Positions 8,704 to 16,973 of a DNA stretch of 64,000 nt are shown piece by piece. The first letter of the stretch is position 1, and each line of letters begins with the position of its first letter. The stretch lies in the NCBI GenBank assembly GCA_044371755.1, contig JBILSZ010000002.1, positions 1 through 64,000 on the forward strand. The letters run 5' to 3'. A program made the position numbers and the translations under genes. The notes below the pieces were generated by a model, which was not told where the DNA came from, did no database searches, and saw nothing but the letters and a program-made list of their open reading frames with translations. Origin of the DNA: JAIXWP01 sp044371755 (GTDB lineage: Bacteria; Bacteroidota; Bacteroidia; Flavobacteriales_D; Sanyastnellaceae).

Positions 8704-9663
8704 ATGAAGATTCTCGCGAACGACGGCATTGATGCTGGTGGTAAAAAGGCACTTGAGGCAATGGGCTTTACTGTAATTACTGATAAAGTAGCTCAAGACC
8801 AGTTAGCTGAGGCTATCAATAAAGAAAATATTATTGGGCTTTTGGTTAGAAGCGCGACAACCGCTCGCAAAGACTTGATTGATGCTTGTCCCAACCTCAA
8901 GTTTATTGGACGTGGTGGTGTTGGCATTGACAATATCGACGCGGAATACGCGCGATCAAAAGGAGTTAATGTATTCAATACTCCTGCATCTAGTAGTCAA
9001 AGCGTGGCAGAACTGGTAATGTCGCTGATGTTTGCGGCAAGCCGTGGCATCTATGATGCAGGAACAAACATGCCGTCCAAAGGAGGCGAAGAATTTGAAG
9101 CACTCAAGAAAAAGTACGCTAAAGGAATCGAATTGCGCGGCAAAACGCTTGGCATAGTAGGTTTCGGTCGCATCGGGAGATCGCTCGCTTCTTACGCCTT
9201 GGGCTGCGGAATGAAAGTCATTGCTTTTGATATGTTTCTTTCAGATGCTCCTGTAATTCTGCACATCGAAGGGCATGGCGCCATAGAAGTAAAAGTGCCG
9301 ATGGTAGATATGGAAGCGATTCTTTCACAGTCTGATTTTATTTCTCTACACGTACCAAAACAAGCCAGCGGCGCAGCTGTGCTGGGTGAACAAGAATTGG
9401 CGAAATGTAAAAAAGGGGTAATATTGGTAAATACATCTCGCGGTGGTGTTATCGAAGAGGCAGCTCTTATGAATAGTATTAGTTCTGGTCACGTTGGTGC
9501 CGCAGCATTGGATGTATTTGTGGGTGAGCCAAAGCCAAATGTTGTGCTCTTAACACACAAAGGAATTCTATCAACACCGCATATCGGAGCATCTACTAAC
9601 GAAGCGCAAGAGCGCATCGGACTTGAGATTGCAGAACGCGTGAAGGAGATCATGAAACTTTAG
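8704..9663 (+). CDS. serA: D-3-phosphoglycerate dehydrogenase (short form)
   Basis: 319 residues. It shows the D-2-hydroxyacid dehydrogenase plan: N-terminal substrate half, Rossmann motif GIVGFGRIGRSLA near 149-161, catalytic Arg in TSRGGVIEE, and catalytic His in STPHIGAST. It oxidises 3-phosphoglycerate to 3-phosphohydroxypyruvate, the first step of serine synthesis. The length leaves no room for the C-terminal ACT domain by which serine inhibits long SerA forms, so direct feedback inhibition is unlikely. It lies between serC and a DUF1015 gene; the DUF1015 ATG follows its stop after 3 bases, indicating one operon. Confidence 0.93.
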   Translation: MKILANDGIDAGGKKALEAMGFTVITDKVAQDQLAEAINKENIIGLLVRSATTARKDLIDACPNLKFIGRGGVGIDNIDAEYARSKGVNVFNTPASSSQSVAELVMSLMFAASRGIYDAGTNMPSKGGEEFEALKKKYAKGIELRGKTLGIVGFGRIGRSLASYALGCGMKVIAFDMFLSDAPVILHIEGHGAIEVKVPMVDMEAILSQSDFISLHVPKQASGAAVLGEQELAKCKKGVILVNTSRGGVIEEAALMNSISSGHVGAAALDVFVGEPKPNVVLLTHKGILSTPHIGASTNEAQERIGLEIAERVKEIMKL

Positions 9664-9666
9664 TCA

Positions 9667-10890
9667 ATGGCCAAAGTCAAACCATTCAAAGGTGTACGCC
9701 CGCCAGCAGACAAAGCACATCTGGTAGCTTCCAGAAGTTATGTGAGCTATACCCGTCCGCAGCTACGCTCCAAGCTGTATGAAAATCCATACAGTTTCCT
9801 TCACATCATCCATCCAGATATGGGAAGCACCAAACTACACAAAACTCCGTCACACGTGGAGCGATTTGAATTGGTGCGAAAAAAATATGCCGACTTCATT
9901 CATGAAGACATCCTCATCAAGGATTTAAAAGATTCATTTTACATCTACCGTCAAATAAAAAATGGACATCCTTTTACTGGAATCATTGCCGCAGTAGCAG
10001 TAGAAGATTATTTGAATGGAAAAATAAAAATACACGAGCAGACACTTTCGAAGCGTGAAGAAACCTTCACCACCTACCTCGATATTACTGACATCAATGC
10101 AGAGCCTGTATTATTAATGTCGCCGAGAAGTAGTGAGCTCGAAAAAATATATGCTCGCTATTTAGCGCAGCGTCCGGAATATGATTTTACCACCACCAAC
10201 AAAGACAGACACCAGTTGTGGGTGATTGATCATGAAAGCGATATACATGATATTGAAAAAGTTTTTTCACAAATCGACGCATTGTACATCGCAGACGGTC
10301 ACCATCGCAGCGCTTCGAGTGCAAGCTTATGTAATAAAAGAAATGCTGAAAGAAATGGCGACGGCTCTGAACCGTGGAATTATTTTCTCGGGTATATCCT
10401 TGATGAAAATACAGTTCGAATTTTTGAGTTCAACCGTTTAGTAAAAGACCTAAATGGCCTTAGCGAAAAAGAATTTTTAAAAGCGCTCGAAAAGGACTTT
10501 TATGTCAATCTTGCGCCTAGTCACTACAAGCCTGTACAAAAGGGAGAGTTTAGTTTATACATGGACAAATTGTGGTACAACCTGACTGTGAAAGTGCATA
10601 CTGATGAACTCGACGCGCAGATGCTCAGTGATCTCATTCTTGGGCCTATTCTCAATATCAAAGATTTGCGCAAAGACAAACGCATTTCCTTTGTAGACGG
10701 ACCGAAAGGAATGGAAGGTATAAAACATGCGGTAGATAAAAATAAATTCAAAGCAGGTTTCGGACTTTTTCCGGTGGCTATCTCGGAACTCAAGAATATT
10801 GCGGACAATCAAGGAACGATGCCGCCAAAGAGTACTTATGTCGAACCAAAACTTCGAAGCGGTTTGGTTGTTTATGAAACAAGTGTTTGA
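9667..10890 (+). CDS. DUF1015 family protein in the serine operon
   Basis: 407 residues, matching the DUF1015 family in length and in motifs such as VKPFKGVRPP at the start and YIADGHHRSASS in the middle. No biochemical function is established to my knowledge. The gene begins 3 bases after serA, and DUF1015 genes are often neighbours of serine genes, so a role in serine or phosphoserine metabolism is a reasonable guess. The conserved GHHR segment could bind metal or phosphate. There is no signal peptide; the protein should be cytosolic. Confidence 0.9.
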   Translation: MAKVKPFKGVRPPADKAHLVASRSYVSYTRPQLRSKLYENPYSFLHIIHPDMGSTKLHKTPSHVERFELVRKKYADFIHEDILIKDLKDSFYIYRQIKNGHPFTGIIAAVAVEDYLNGKIKIHEQTLSKREETFTTYLDITDINAEPVLLMSPRSSELEKIYARYLAQRPEYDFTTTNKDRHQLWVIDHESDIHDIEKVFSQIDALYIADGHHRSASSASLCNKRNAERNGDGSEPWNYFLGYILDENTVRIFEFNRLVKDLNGLSEKEFLKALEKDFYVNLAPSHYKPVQKGEFSLYMDKLWYNLTVKVHTDELDAQMLSDLILGPILNIKDLRKDKRISFVDGPKGMEGIKHAVDKNKFKAGFGLFPVAISELKNIADNQGTMPPKSTYVEPKLRSGLVVYETSV

Positions 10891-10910
10891 TTAATCTAGC
10901 CTAATTATAA

Positions 10911-11576
10911 ATGAATATTGCAAGAAATTTAGCAGAGTTGAGGAGAGCTGTACCGAATCACGTTAAAATCATCGCAGTATCGAAAACTAAGCCTGTAAAC
11001 CTCCTTCAAGCAGCTTATGATGCAGGACAGAAAGCGTTTGGTGAAAACTACGTACAAGAAATTGTAGAAAAACACACAGAACTACCTTCCGATATCGAGT
11101 GGCATTTCATTGGACACTTACAAACCAATAAGGTCAAAAATATAGCTCCCTTTGTGAGTTATATTCATGCTGTAGATAGCGAAAAACTCCTACGCGAAAT
11201 TGATAAACAAGCCGAAAAAAACACCCGCATCATTCACTGCTTACTTCAATTTCATATAGCGGACGAGGAAAGTAAATTTGGTTTTCAGCTAGACAATTAC
11301 TTCGAGGTTATCAAAGCCATCCCATTTCATGAATTTAAAAACATTAAAATCTGTGGTGTAATGGGGATGGCTTCCTTTGTCCAAAACCAGCTTCAAATCG
11401 AAAATGAGTTTAGTACATTGAGAGATATTTTTCAACATTTGAAAAATGAAATTTTTTCTCAAAATGAAGACTTCAAAGAATTGAGCATGGGGATGAGCGG
11501 CGACTGGCCTCTGGCAGTGGATAAAGGAAGCACTATGATTCGTATTGGTTCTTCTCTATTCGGAAATCGAATCTGA
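10911..11576 (+). CDS. YggS/PLPBP family PLP-binding homeostasis protein
   Basis: 221 residues. It has the alanine-racemase-like N-terminal barrel only: KIIAVSKTKP carries the PLP lysine, followed by AFGENYVQEI, EWHFIGHLQTNK, and a C-terminal LSMGMSGDWPLAV and IRIGSSLFG. The family has no known catalytic activity; it binds pyridoxal phosphate and buffers its level, with effects on amino-acid balance. It follows the DUF1015 gene after 20 bases, so it probably belongs to the serine operon, which itself contains a PLP enzyme (SerC). Confidence 0.95.
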   Translation: MNIARNLAELRRAVPNHVKIIAVSKTKPVNLLQAAYDAGQKAFGENYVQEIVEKHTELPSDIEWHFIGHLQTNKVKNIAPFVSYIHAVDSEKLLREIDKQAEKNTRIIHCLLQFHIADEESKFGFQLDNYFEVIKAIPFHEFKNIKICGVMGMASFVQNQLQIENEFSTLRDIFQHLKNEIFSQNEDFKELSMGMSGDWPLAVDKGSTMIRIGSSLFGNRI

Positions 11577-11628
11577 TATTTGTCAAGGGGCAGCCTAATT
11601 TTTGTCAAAATCATTAATACTCCCTCTA

Positions 11629-11672
11629 TTGAAAGTATATTGGCGTATTATTTCATAAAAGTAAACTTTCAA
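11629..11672. repeat. Widely spaced inverted repeat before the stress-protein gene
   Basis: TTGAAAGT (11629-11636) and ACTTTCAA (11665-11672) are perfect reverse complements separated by 28 bases, ending 4 bases before the universal stress protein ATG. In the same gap, TTTGTCAA occurs twice (about 11579 and 11601). Function unknown. Confidence 0.45.
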
Positions 11673-11676
11673 TCCA

Positions 11677-12507
11677 ATGAAACTTCTTGTAACTACCGAT
11701 TTTTCAGCTAATTCGAAGTCAGCAATTAAGTTTGCATCTCAACTTGCCAATAAAGAATCTGGCTCCGAAATTATCTTTTATCATGCCATACAGGTAATGA
11801 AACCTACTTCGTGGAGCGAGGCTCATTTCAAAAAATATTTAGATGGTGAAATCAAAAGACTCACTGGCGAGATGCAGAGCTTTGTTTCCAAAGCAACTTC
11901 AAAAAGCTTGGATAAAAATGTAAAGACGCGGTTTTTAATTGAAAATTCACTTTCCACTGAAAAGGCGATTATCGATGCCGCTAAAAAAAATAAAGTCAAT
12001 TTTATCTGTATCTCAACAAAAGGTGCAGGAATGCTGCGCAAGCTTATGGGGACTCATACGGAGTATTTGGTCAACAATTCTTCTATACCCGTGTGCGCAG
12101 TGCCAAGTGATGCCAAAATAAAAGACCTATCTAAGTTGACCTATCTGAGCGACCTTGAGAATATTAAGAAAGAAATGACACCAGTAGTAAAGCTGAATCA
12201 AGCTCTACGTGCATCTATCGAGATTCTTCACTTTTCAATGGTGAGCCTAGAAAAATTTGAGTTAGACAAAGCTGCTAAAATTCTTTCTAGTGACCTGTTT
12301 GCAGGAGCCCGATTGACCGTGGAAGAGAACAACATCAATCTATCGCTTGTTGAGAAGGTGGACAAGTATGTAAAAGACAACAAGCCCCACCTTATTGTAA
12401 TGTTTACAAAAAGGAATAAAGGATTTTTTGAAAGTTTGTTTTTACCAAGTAAATCAGCGGAGTTGACCTTTACAACTAAAGTTCCCGTGATAGTATATCC
12501 GAAGTAG
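11677..12507 (+). CDS. Universal stress protein, tandem USP domains
   Basis: 276 residues. The first Usp domain (about 1-145) starts with KLLVTTDFSANSKSAIKFA and includes the ISTKGAG loop and VPVCAVPS-like strand of the ATP-binding class. The second half (about 150-276) has the same strand/helix order and ends in KVPVIVYPK, but it lacks a clear nucleotide loop and looks degenerate. Tandem Usp proteins help cells survive starvation or oxygen stress. It stands alone, with a 100-base upstream gap containing repeats and a repeat cluster after it. Confidence 0.9.
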   Translation: MKLLVTTDFSANSKSAIKFASQLANKESGSEIIFYHAIQVMKPTSWSEAHFKKYLDGEIKRLTGEMQSFVSKATSKSLDKNVKTRFLIENSLSTEKAIIDAAKKNKVNFICISTKGAGMLRKLMGTHTEYLVNNSSIPVCAVPSDAKIKDLSKLTYLSDLENIKKEMTPVVKLNQALRASIEILHFSMVSLEKFELDKAAKILSSDLFAGARLTVEENNINLSLVEKVDKYVKDNKPHLIVMFTKRNKGFFESLFLPSKSAELTFTTKVPVIVYPK

Positions 12508-12514
12508 GGAAAAA

Positions 12515-12577
12515 GAACGAGAACAAGAACGAGAACAAGAACGAGAATTCAGAATTCAGAATTGCGAATTGCGAATT
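12515..12577. repeat. Intergenic repeat cluster, copy 2 of the AATT repeat
   Basis: Two and a half direct copies of a 12-base GAACGAGAACAA unit (12515-12545) lead into AATTCAG x2 (12546-12559), AATTGCG x2 (12560-12573) and AATT. It begins 8 bases after the stop of the stress-protein gene and shares the 7-base period and order of the copy at 8656-8687. Confidence 0.85.
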
Positions 12578-12590
12578 AATAATTGAGCAC

Positions 12591-12821
12591 ATGATTACAA
12601 AAAGATTTACGATTATTTATTTGGCGCTGGCTCCAATATGGTTTGCGTTGAGTTGGTACATTTCACACCGACTTCAGCTTCGATTTATGTCACTAGCGAC
12701 CAATGAACTCCAAACTGAGTCGAATAATAAGCCGTTTATATATGCGAGTATATTCACCGCTTTATATGTTGGGGCATATCTGGTCATTAGGGATCTGTAC
12801 AAACCAGCGAAGTCAGAGTAA
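12591..12821 (+). CDS. Small two-helix membrane protein
   Basis: 76 residues, not recognised. Two hydrophobic segments (about residues 7-25 and 48-66) flank a polar loop (RLQLRFMSLATNELQTESNN). The N-terminus (MITKRF) suggests a cytosolic start. It follows the AATT repeat and precedes recA by 80 bases on the same strand. I see no motif to suggest a function. Codon use looks like that of the neighbouring genes, which supports it being real, but it is short. Confidence 0.55.
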   Translation: MITKRFTIIYLALAPIWFALSWYISHRLQLRFMSLATNELQTESNNKPFIYASIFTALYVGAYLVIRDLYKPAKSE

Positions 12822-12846
12822 TCAACAATATGTAAACTTTTCAACC

Positions 12847-12863
12847 TTGTAAATAGGTTACAA
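12847..12863. promoter_or_regulatory. Operator-like palindrome upstream of recA
   Basis: TTGTAA (12847-12852), 5-base spacer, TTACAA (12858-12863): a perfect 17-base inverted repeat. Its first three bases could be the -33 TTG of recA, with TACCTTG at 12874-12880 as a poor -7 box. A repressor bound here would cover the promoter. Confidence 0.5.
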
Positions 12864-12901
12864 TGAGCCTTTATACCTTGCGCTCATAAACGATTAAACC
12901 C

Positions 12902-13909
12902 ATGGCAGAAATTAATAAAGAAAAGTTGAAAGCATTGCAACTAGCAATGGACAAAATGGAGAAAACCTACGGAAAGGGAGCGGTGATGAAGCTGGGTGAC
13001 AGTGCTCAGGAAGCAATTGAAGCCATTCCTTCTGGTTCAATCGGTATCGACCTTGCGCTCGGTATTGGTGGTTATCCTAAAGGACGAATCGTGGAAATCT
13101 ACGGTCCTGAATCATCTGGTAAAACGACCCTCGCTATTCACGCTATAGCAGAGTGTCAAAAGCAAGGAGGTATCTGTGCAATTATAGATGCCGAGCACGC
13201 TTTTGATAAATTCTATGCTGAGGCATTGGGCGTAGACACCGAAAACCTTCTTATATCACAACCTGATCACGGTGAACAAGGTCTTGAAATTGCAGACAAC
13301 CTGATTCGTTCTGGTGCAATTGATCTTATCGTGATTGACTCTGTGGCAGCTCTCACTCCACGCTCTGAAATCGAGGGTGAAATGGGTGACTCAAACGTAG
13401 GTGTTCAAGCCCGTTTGATGTCTAAAGCTCTTCGCAAACTCACAGCTACCATTAGTAAAACAGGATGTTGCTGTATTTTCATCAACCAGCTCCGTGAAAA
13501 AATCGGTGTTATGTTTGGAAATCCAGAAACAACTACCGGTGGTAACGCATTGAAGTTTTACGCTTCTGTTCGCCTAGACATTCGACGCACGCAGCAAATC
13601 AAAGATGGTGAAACACCAGTCGGAAACCGCGCTAAAGTGAAGGTGGTCAAAAACAAAGTAGCTCCACCGTTCCGCCAAGCAGAATTTGATATCATCTTCG
13701 GTCATGGTATCAGCAAGGTTGGCGAAATGATTGATTTGGGCGTTGACTTGAATGTAGTTAAGAAAAGCGGTAGCTGGTTCAGCTACGGCGAAACCAAGCT
13801 CGGACAAGGCCGTGAAGCAGTTAAACAGCTTCTAGATGACAACCCCGAACTTGCAGACGAAATCGAAACAAAAGTACGAGCTGCCATCGCAGAGAAGGCT
13901 AAAGCGTAA
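12902..13909 (+). CDS. recA: Recombinase RecA
   Basis: 335 residues, slightly short at the C-terminus but typical for Bacteroidota. Walker A GPESSGKTT (about residues 68-76), Walker B LIVIDSVAAL, and the L1/L2 DNA-binding loops (EGEMGDSNVGVQARLM; MFGNPETTTGGNALKFY) are intact. It forms the ATP-dependent filament for homologous recombination and stimulates LexA-type self-cleavage where such repressors exist. The acidic C-terminal tail of the E. coli protein is reduced. A palindrome lies about 40 bases upstream of the ATG, and a strong terminator follows. Confidence 0.99.
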   Translation: MAEINKEKLKALQLAMDKMEKTYGKGAVMKLGDSAQEAIEAIPSGSIGIDLALGIGGYPKGRIVEIYGPESSGKTTLAIHAIAECQKQGGICAIIDAEHAFDKFYAEALGVDTENLLISQPDHGEQGLEIADNLIRSGAIDLIVIDSVAALTPRSEIEGEMGDSNVGVQARLMSKALRKLTATISKTGCCCIFINQLREKIGVMFGNPETTTGGNALKFYASVRLDIRRTQQIKDGETPVGNRAKVKVVKNKVAPPFRQAEFDIIFGHGISKVGEMIDLGVDLNVVKKSGSWFSYGETKLGQGREAVKQLLDDNPELADEIETKVRAAIAEKAKA

Positions 13910-13926
13910 TTATTGCAGAATTTTTG

Positions 13927-13957
13927 ACCCATGATTCCTCGGAGTCATGGGTTTTTT
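13927..13957 (+). terminator. Terminator after recA
   Basis: Stem ACCCATGA (13927-13934) / TCATGGGT (13945-13952) with an inner TCC/GGA pairing, followed by a T-run (13952-13957). Confidence 0.9.
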
Positions 13958-13973
13958 GTTGCCTTTTCCCACC

Positions 13974-13981
13974 TATTTTTG
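13974..13981 (+). promoter_or_regulatory. -7 box of the TPR lipoprotein gene
   Basis: TATTTTTG ends 5 bases before the ATG at 13987. The start is placed at this ATG (not at an upstream in-frame codon inside the recA terminator) because it begins the lipoprotein signal peptide. Confidence 0.45.
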
Positions 13982-13986
13982 CAAGG

Positions 13987-15021
13987 ATGAAAAAACTCTT
14001 TTATATACCATTTTCATTGGCCATCCTGATAATCGCATGCAGCGACGCCAAGCAGCCCACTACAGCCACAGAAAATCCATCTGCTCTAGCGGTAGACTCT
14101 ACTTTGACAAGGCTCAATGCTAAAATTGAAAAGGATCCTAATAACTACAAAAACTACCTCGAACGCGCCACCTATTACGGCTCTATACAAAACTACGTGG
14201 ACGCGATGAAGGACATCGATCGCGCGTTGGTTGCTGACAGTACGCAAAGTGATATATACCTTCTTAAAGGTGATATGCACTTCAAAATGTCCAATGAAAA
14301 AGAAGCCTATAACGATTATGCCTACTGCCTTCAACTTAACTCTAAAAACACTGACTGTCTTCTGAAAAAAGCTGCTATAGACATTTTACTGAAGAACTAT
14401 AAGTTGGCAATCGAACATATTAATACAGCGCTAAAAGAGAATGAAACCCTACCCTACGCCTATTATCTCAAGGGTCGCTTATACAAAGAAACAGGAGATA
14501 CCACATTAGCGAGCTCATCATATCAAACAGCAATCGAGGTAGATCCTACTTACTATGATGCCTATATTGAAGTTGCCCTGCTTTATCACGCACGAAAACA
14601 TGATCTTGCCAAAGAATATTATAGATCTGCAATTGATCTAAAACCAAGACTAATCGAACCATGGTATAATCTCGGGATGTATTATCAAGAAACAGGTTTT
14701 AAAAATAAAAACAACTACAAGGAAGCATTTGCCTGTTACGATTCTATCATTTCAATAGATAAAAATTTCGCTGCTGCACACTTCAATAAAGCATTTATTC
14801 ATTTGGAATTTTTGCAGCAATATGATTCGGCTATTGTGCATTTTTCAAAAGCAATTGAAGCTTTTCCAAAATACCATCAAGCTTACTACAATCGCGGACT
14901 TGCATACGAAAGTCTTGAAAAAAGAAAACAAGCAGAAAGCGACTATCGCGCAGCACTCAATATTAAGCCAGACTATAATGATGCCGCACTTTCTTTGGAT
15001 CGTCTCTTAAAGGGCAAGTAA
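13987..15021 (+). CDS. TPR-repeat lipoprotein
   Basis: About 344 residues. The signal peptide ends in a lipobox (LIIAC, Cys19), then a short Thr/Ala linker. From about residue 40 to the end there are seven to eight tetratricopeptide repeats, with typical AYYNRGLAYESLEKRKQAE and DPNNYKNYLERA segments. TPR lipoproteins act as scaffolds for envelope complexes, but no partner is named by the context. It runs convergently into the NHL-protein gene with a single base between the two stops and no terminator between them. Confidence 0.9.
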   Translation: MKKLFYIPFSLAILIIACSDAKQPTTATENPSALAVDSTLTRLNAKIEKDPNNYKNYLERATYYGSIQNYVDAMKDIDRALVADSTQSDIYLLKGDMHFKMSNEKEAYNDYAYCLQLNSKNTDCLLKKAAIDILLKNYKLAIEHINTALKENETLPYAYYLKGRLYKETGDTTLASSSYQTAIEVDPTYYDAYIEVALLYHARKHDLAKEYYRSAIDLKPRLIEPWYNLGMYYQETGFKNKNNYKEAFACYDSIISIDKNFAAAHFNKAFIHLEFLQQYDSAIVHFSKAIEAFPKYHQAYYNRGLAYESLEKRKQAESDYRAALNIKPDYNDAALSLDRLLKGK

Positions 15022-15022
15022 A

Positions 15023-16870
15023 TCAATGCAGCAAATGGGGATAATAATTTAGCTCTATTGAATTTGATTCCCCTGGGATTACCGAAAAGTTGATATTCAG
15101 TGCCGCTCTTTTCAGGATGATTAGATCTGGTTGGCGCTTTAGCCTTAATGTCAAATAAAGTTCCACCTGCACGTATTCTTCCGCTTTGGAAGTATCGATG
15201 ATAAATTTCACTGCCTCCTCCGTTATCGGATTATCACCCCAAGACACCCCAGGTGAAAGATCGCTCACTAGCGCATTATATCCGTCCTCTACAATTTCAT
15301 AGTCTGATATATCCCAATTAAGTGTGATCTCGTTTATTCCTTGATTGAGAATTTCAGAATCGAAAAAAACTGGTTCACCAATATTCAATGCTTCACCAGT
15401 TGTAAAAAACTCGAAATCATATTGAGGAACGACACTAAATGTGCTGCCCTTTTCTAAATTGGTAACGCGAATCATATGGTTTCGTCTATCAGCAATGACA
15501 ACCCGATTGGCGCTCATCGCCATATCCACAGGTTGAAAATAACGAACCTCCGCACCTGCTTTAGAATTTACATATCCTTTTTCGTCTGCTCCTGCGATTA
15601 CTTTCACTTTATTCTTCTTTATAGACACAAGCTGATTCTTTCTAGGTAAAAGTAAAAAGAGCTCCCCTTTTTTCTCTTCTACTGCGGATACTAGCCCTTC
15701 CCATGATGGAGGGCTGTAAATAAGCTTTGGATTTAGTCGATCACCTTCGTAAGGCAATTCAAAAATGTATCCTTTCTCGGTGAGGATTAAAATTCCTTTG
15801 ACACCTTTAGAAAGTTTAATTGGCCTGCCAGCGTCTCCCAGTTTGGTCTCCAAAACTGCGTTGCTAATGAAGGTTCCACCTTTTGAATCTACTTCCAAAA
15901 CTTGTGCAGGATATGATAAGAGAACGAATAAAGACTTTTCCCTAACCAATACATCCACCGGATAGCTCAAAGAAGTTTCAAGCGGAACTTTTACTTGTGC
16001 TGTGATATTGGTATTGATTCCTCCATTACCAAGAAAAGTATAACCAATCTTTGATTTTACATCGACCGCTTTCACTTTATGGAAATCCACATCTGCTACA
16101 AAAAGCAATTCATTGATGGGATCGTAGCTCATTCCTGAAACATACCCAAACCTTACTCCTCTGAGATTATTATCCTTATCTCCTCGCTCTATTCCTCCAA
16201 TAATACTCTGCAGTTTTCCTTCACCATCATATTGTACTATTCTATTTAAACTATTCTCCGCAACGAACATTGAGTTGCTTGCTTCATCAATAGTCACTGC
16301 AGTAGGCAACTCTAATAATGGATCGGCATAATCTCGGGGCATCATCTCACTTCGCATTTGCCAAACACCATAGGTTTTCATCAATTCCTTATCCTTTACC
16401 ATTTCACTTAGCTTTTCAAAGAATTGAGGAAACTCAGACGGACCACTGACCAAATATGCAGGCTCTTCTGATTTTTCGTAAACATAGATCTTTAGCCTTT
16501 CAATGTCTTCTTTTTTGACAAAGGGCATGAGATCTGAGGCAATTCCAAATGGGTGGTAAATATTATGTTCTTGCGTAAAATCAGTAAGCTCACTTAGATT
16601 TATCTTATGTTTTTGATCTCCTTGAATTATTGAGATAAGTTGAATATGTGGATGTTTATTGGCGAGCGATTGCAGCGTTCGCATTTGAGAAAGCGCGACT
16701 GGATCTGACATTTCCCAAAACATAACAACAGTTAGTTTATCCTTGAATGTCTCAGGGCTTAAATTGTATTCTGAGTTTACCCAATATATTCCTTCAGGAT
16801 ATTTCTTAAATGACTGTCCAAAGGTTGGATGAATGATGCTGAAAAAAAGAAATGATACAATTAATCTCAT
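15023..16870 (-). CDS. NHLRC2-like secreted thioredoxin-fold/NHL-propeller protein
   Basis: 615 residues. A signal peptide (to about FGQ19) is followed by a thioredoxin-like domain (about 25-165; LTVVMFWEMSDP), an NHL-type beta-propeller (about 185-490; ELPTAVTIDEASNSMFVAE, DPINELLFVADVD) and a C-terminal beta domain (about 495-615). This order is that of NHLRC2-like proteins. The thioredoxin active-site CxxC is absent: the position after the FW motif holds Glu-Met-Ser-Asp. It is therefore probably not a disulfide oxidoreductase. It is transcribed from its own TATCTTCG box. Confidence 0.75.
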   Translation of the reverse strand: MRLIVSFLFFSIIHPTFGQSFKKYPEGIYWVNSEYNLSPETFKDKLTVVMFWEMSDPVALSQMRTLQSLANKHPHIQLISIIQGDQKHKINLSELTDFTQEHNIYHPFGIASDLMPFVKKEDIERLKIYVYEKSEEPAYLVSGPSEFPQFFEKLSEMVKDKELMKTYGVWQMRSEMMPRDYADPLLELPTAVTIDEASNSMFVAENSLNRIVQYDGEGKLQSIIGGIERGDKDNNLRGVRFGYVSGMSYDPINELLFVADVDFHKVKAVDVKSKIGYTFLGNGGINTNITAQVKVPLETSLSYPVDVLVREKSLFVLLSYPAQVLEVDSKGGTFISNAVLETKLGDAGRPIKLSKGVKGILILTEKGYIFELPYEGDRLNPKLIYSPPSWEGLVSAVEEKKGELFLLLPRKNQLVSIKKNKVKVIAGADEKGYVNSKAGAEVRYFQPVDMAMSANRVVIADRRNHMIRVTNLEKGSTFSVVPQYDFEFFTTGEALNIGEPVFFDSEILNQGINEITLNWDISDYEIVEDGYNALVSDLSPGVSWGDNPITEEAVKFIIDTSKAEEYVQVELYLTLRLKRQPDLIILKRAALNINFSVIPGESNSIELNYYPHLLH

Positions 16871-16893
16871 ATCGCGTTATTGATTCGGATGCC

Positions 16894-16901
16894 CGAAGAT
16901 A
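16894..16901 (-). promoter_or_regulatory. -7 box of the NHL-protein gene
   Basis: On the minus strand this reads TATCTTCG, one base from the TAnnTTTG consensus, 23 bases before the ATG. Confidence 0.4.
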
Positions 16902-16924
16902 GGCATAAACCAAGCCAAGAGAAA

Positions 16925-16959
16925 AAAAGAAAGGTCTCCAATTGGAGACCTTTTTTTTT
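16925..16959. terminator. Terminator after rplT
   Basis: The perfect palindrome GGTCTCCAATTGGAGACC (16933-16950) has an A-run on its left and a T-run on its right, so it works on either strand; it closes the thrS-infC-rpmI-rplT operon. Confidence 0.92.
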
Positions 16960-16973
16960 CTTAAGTGAAAATA

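Noticed and set aside
16933..16950. Perfect 18-base palindrome as a mobile-element end or restriction-type site
   Set aside because: It sits at the end of rplT with A and T runs on each side, so it is a terminator.
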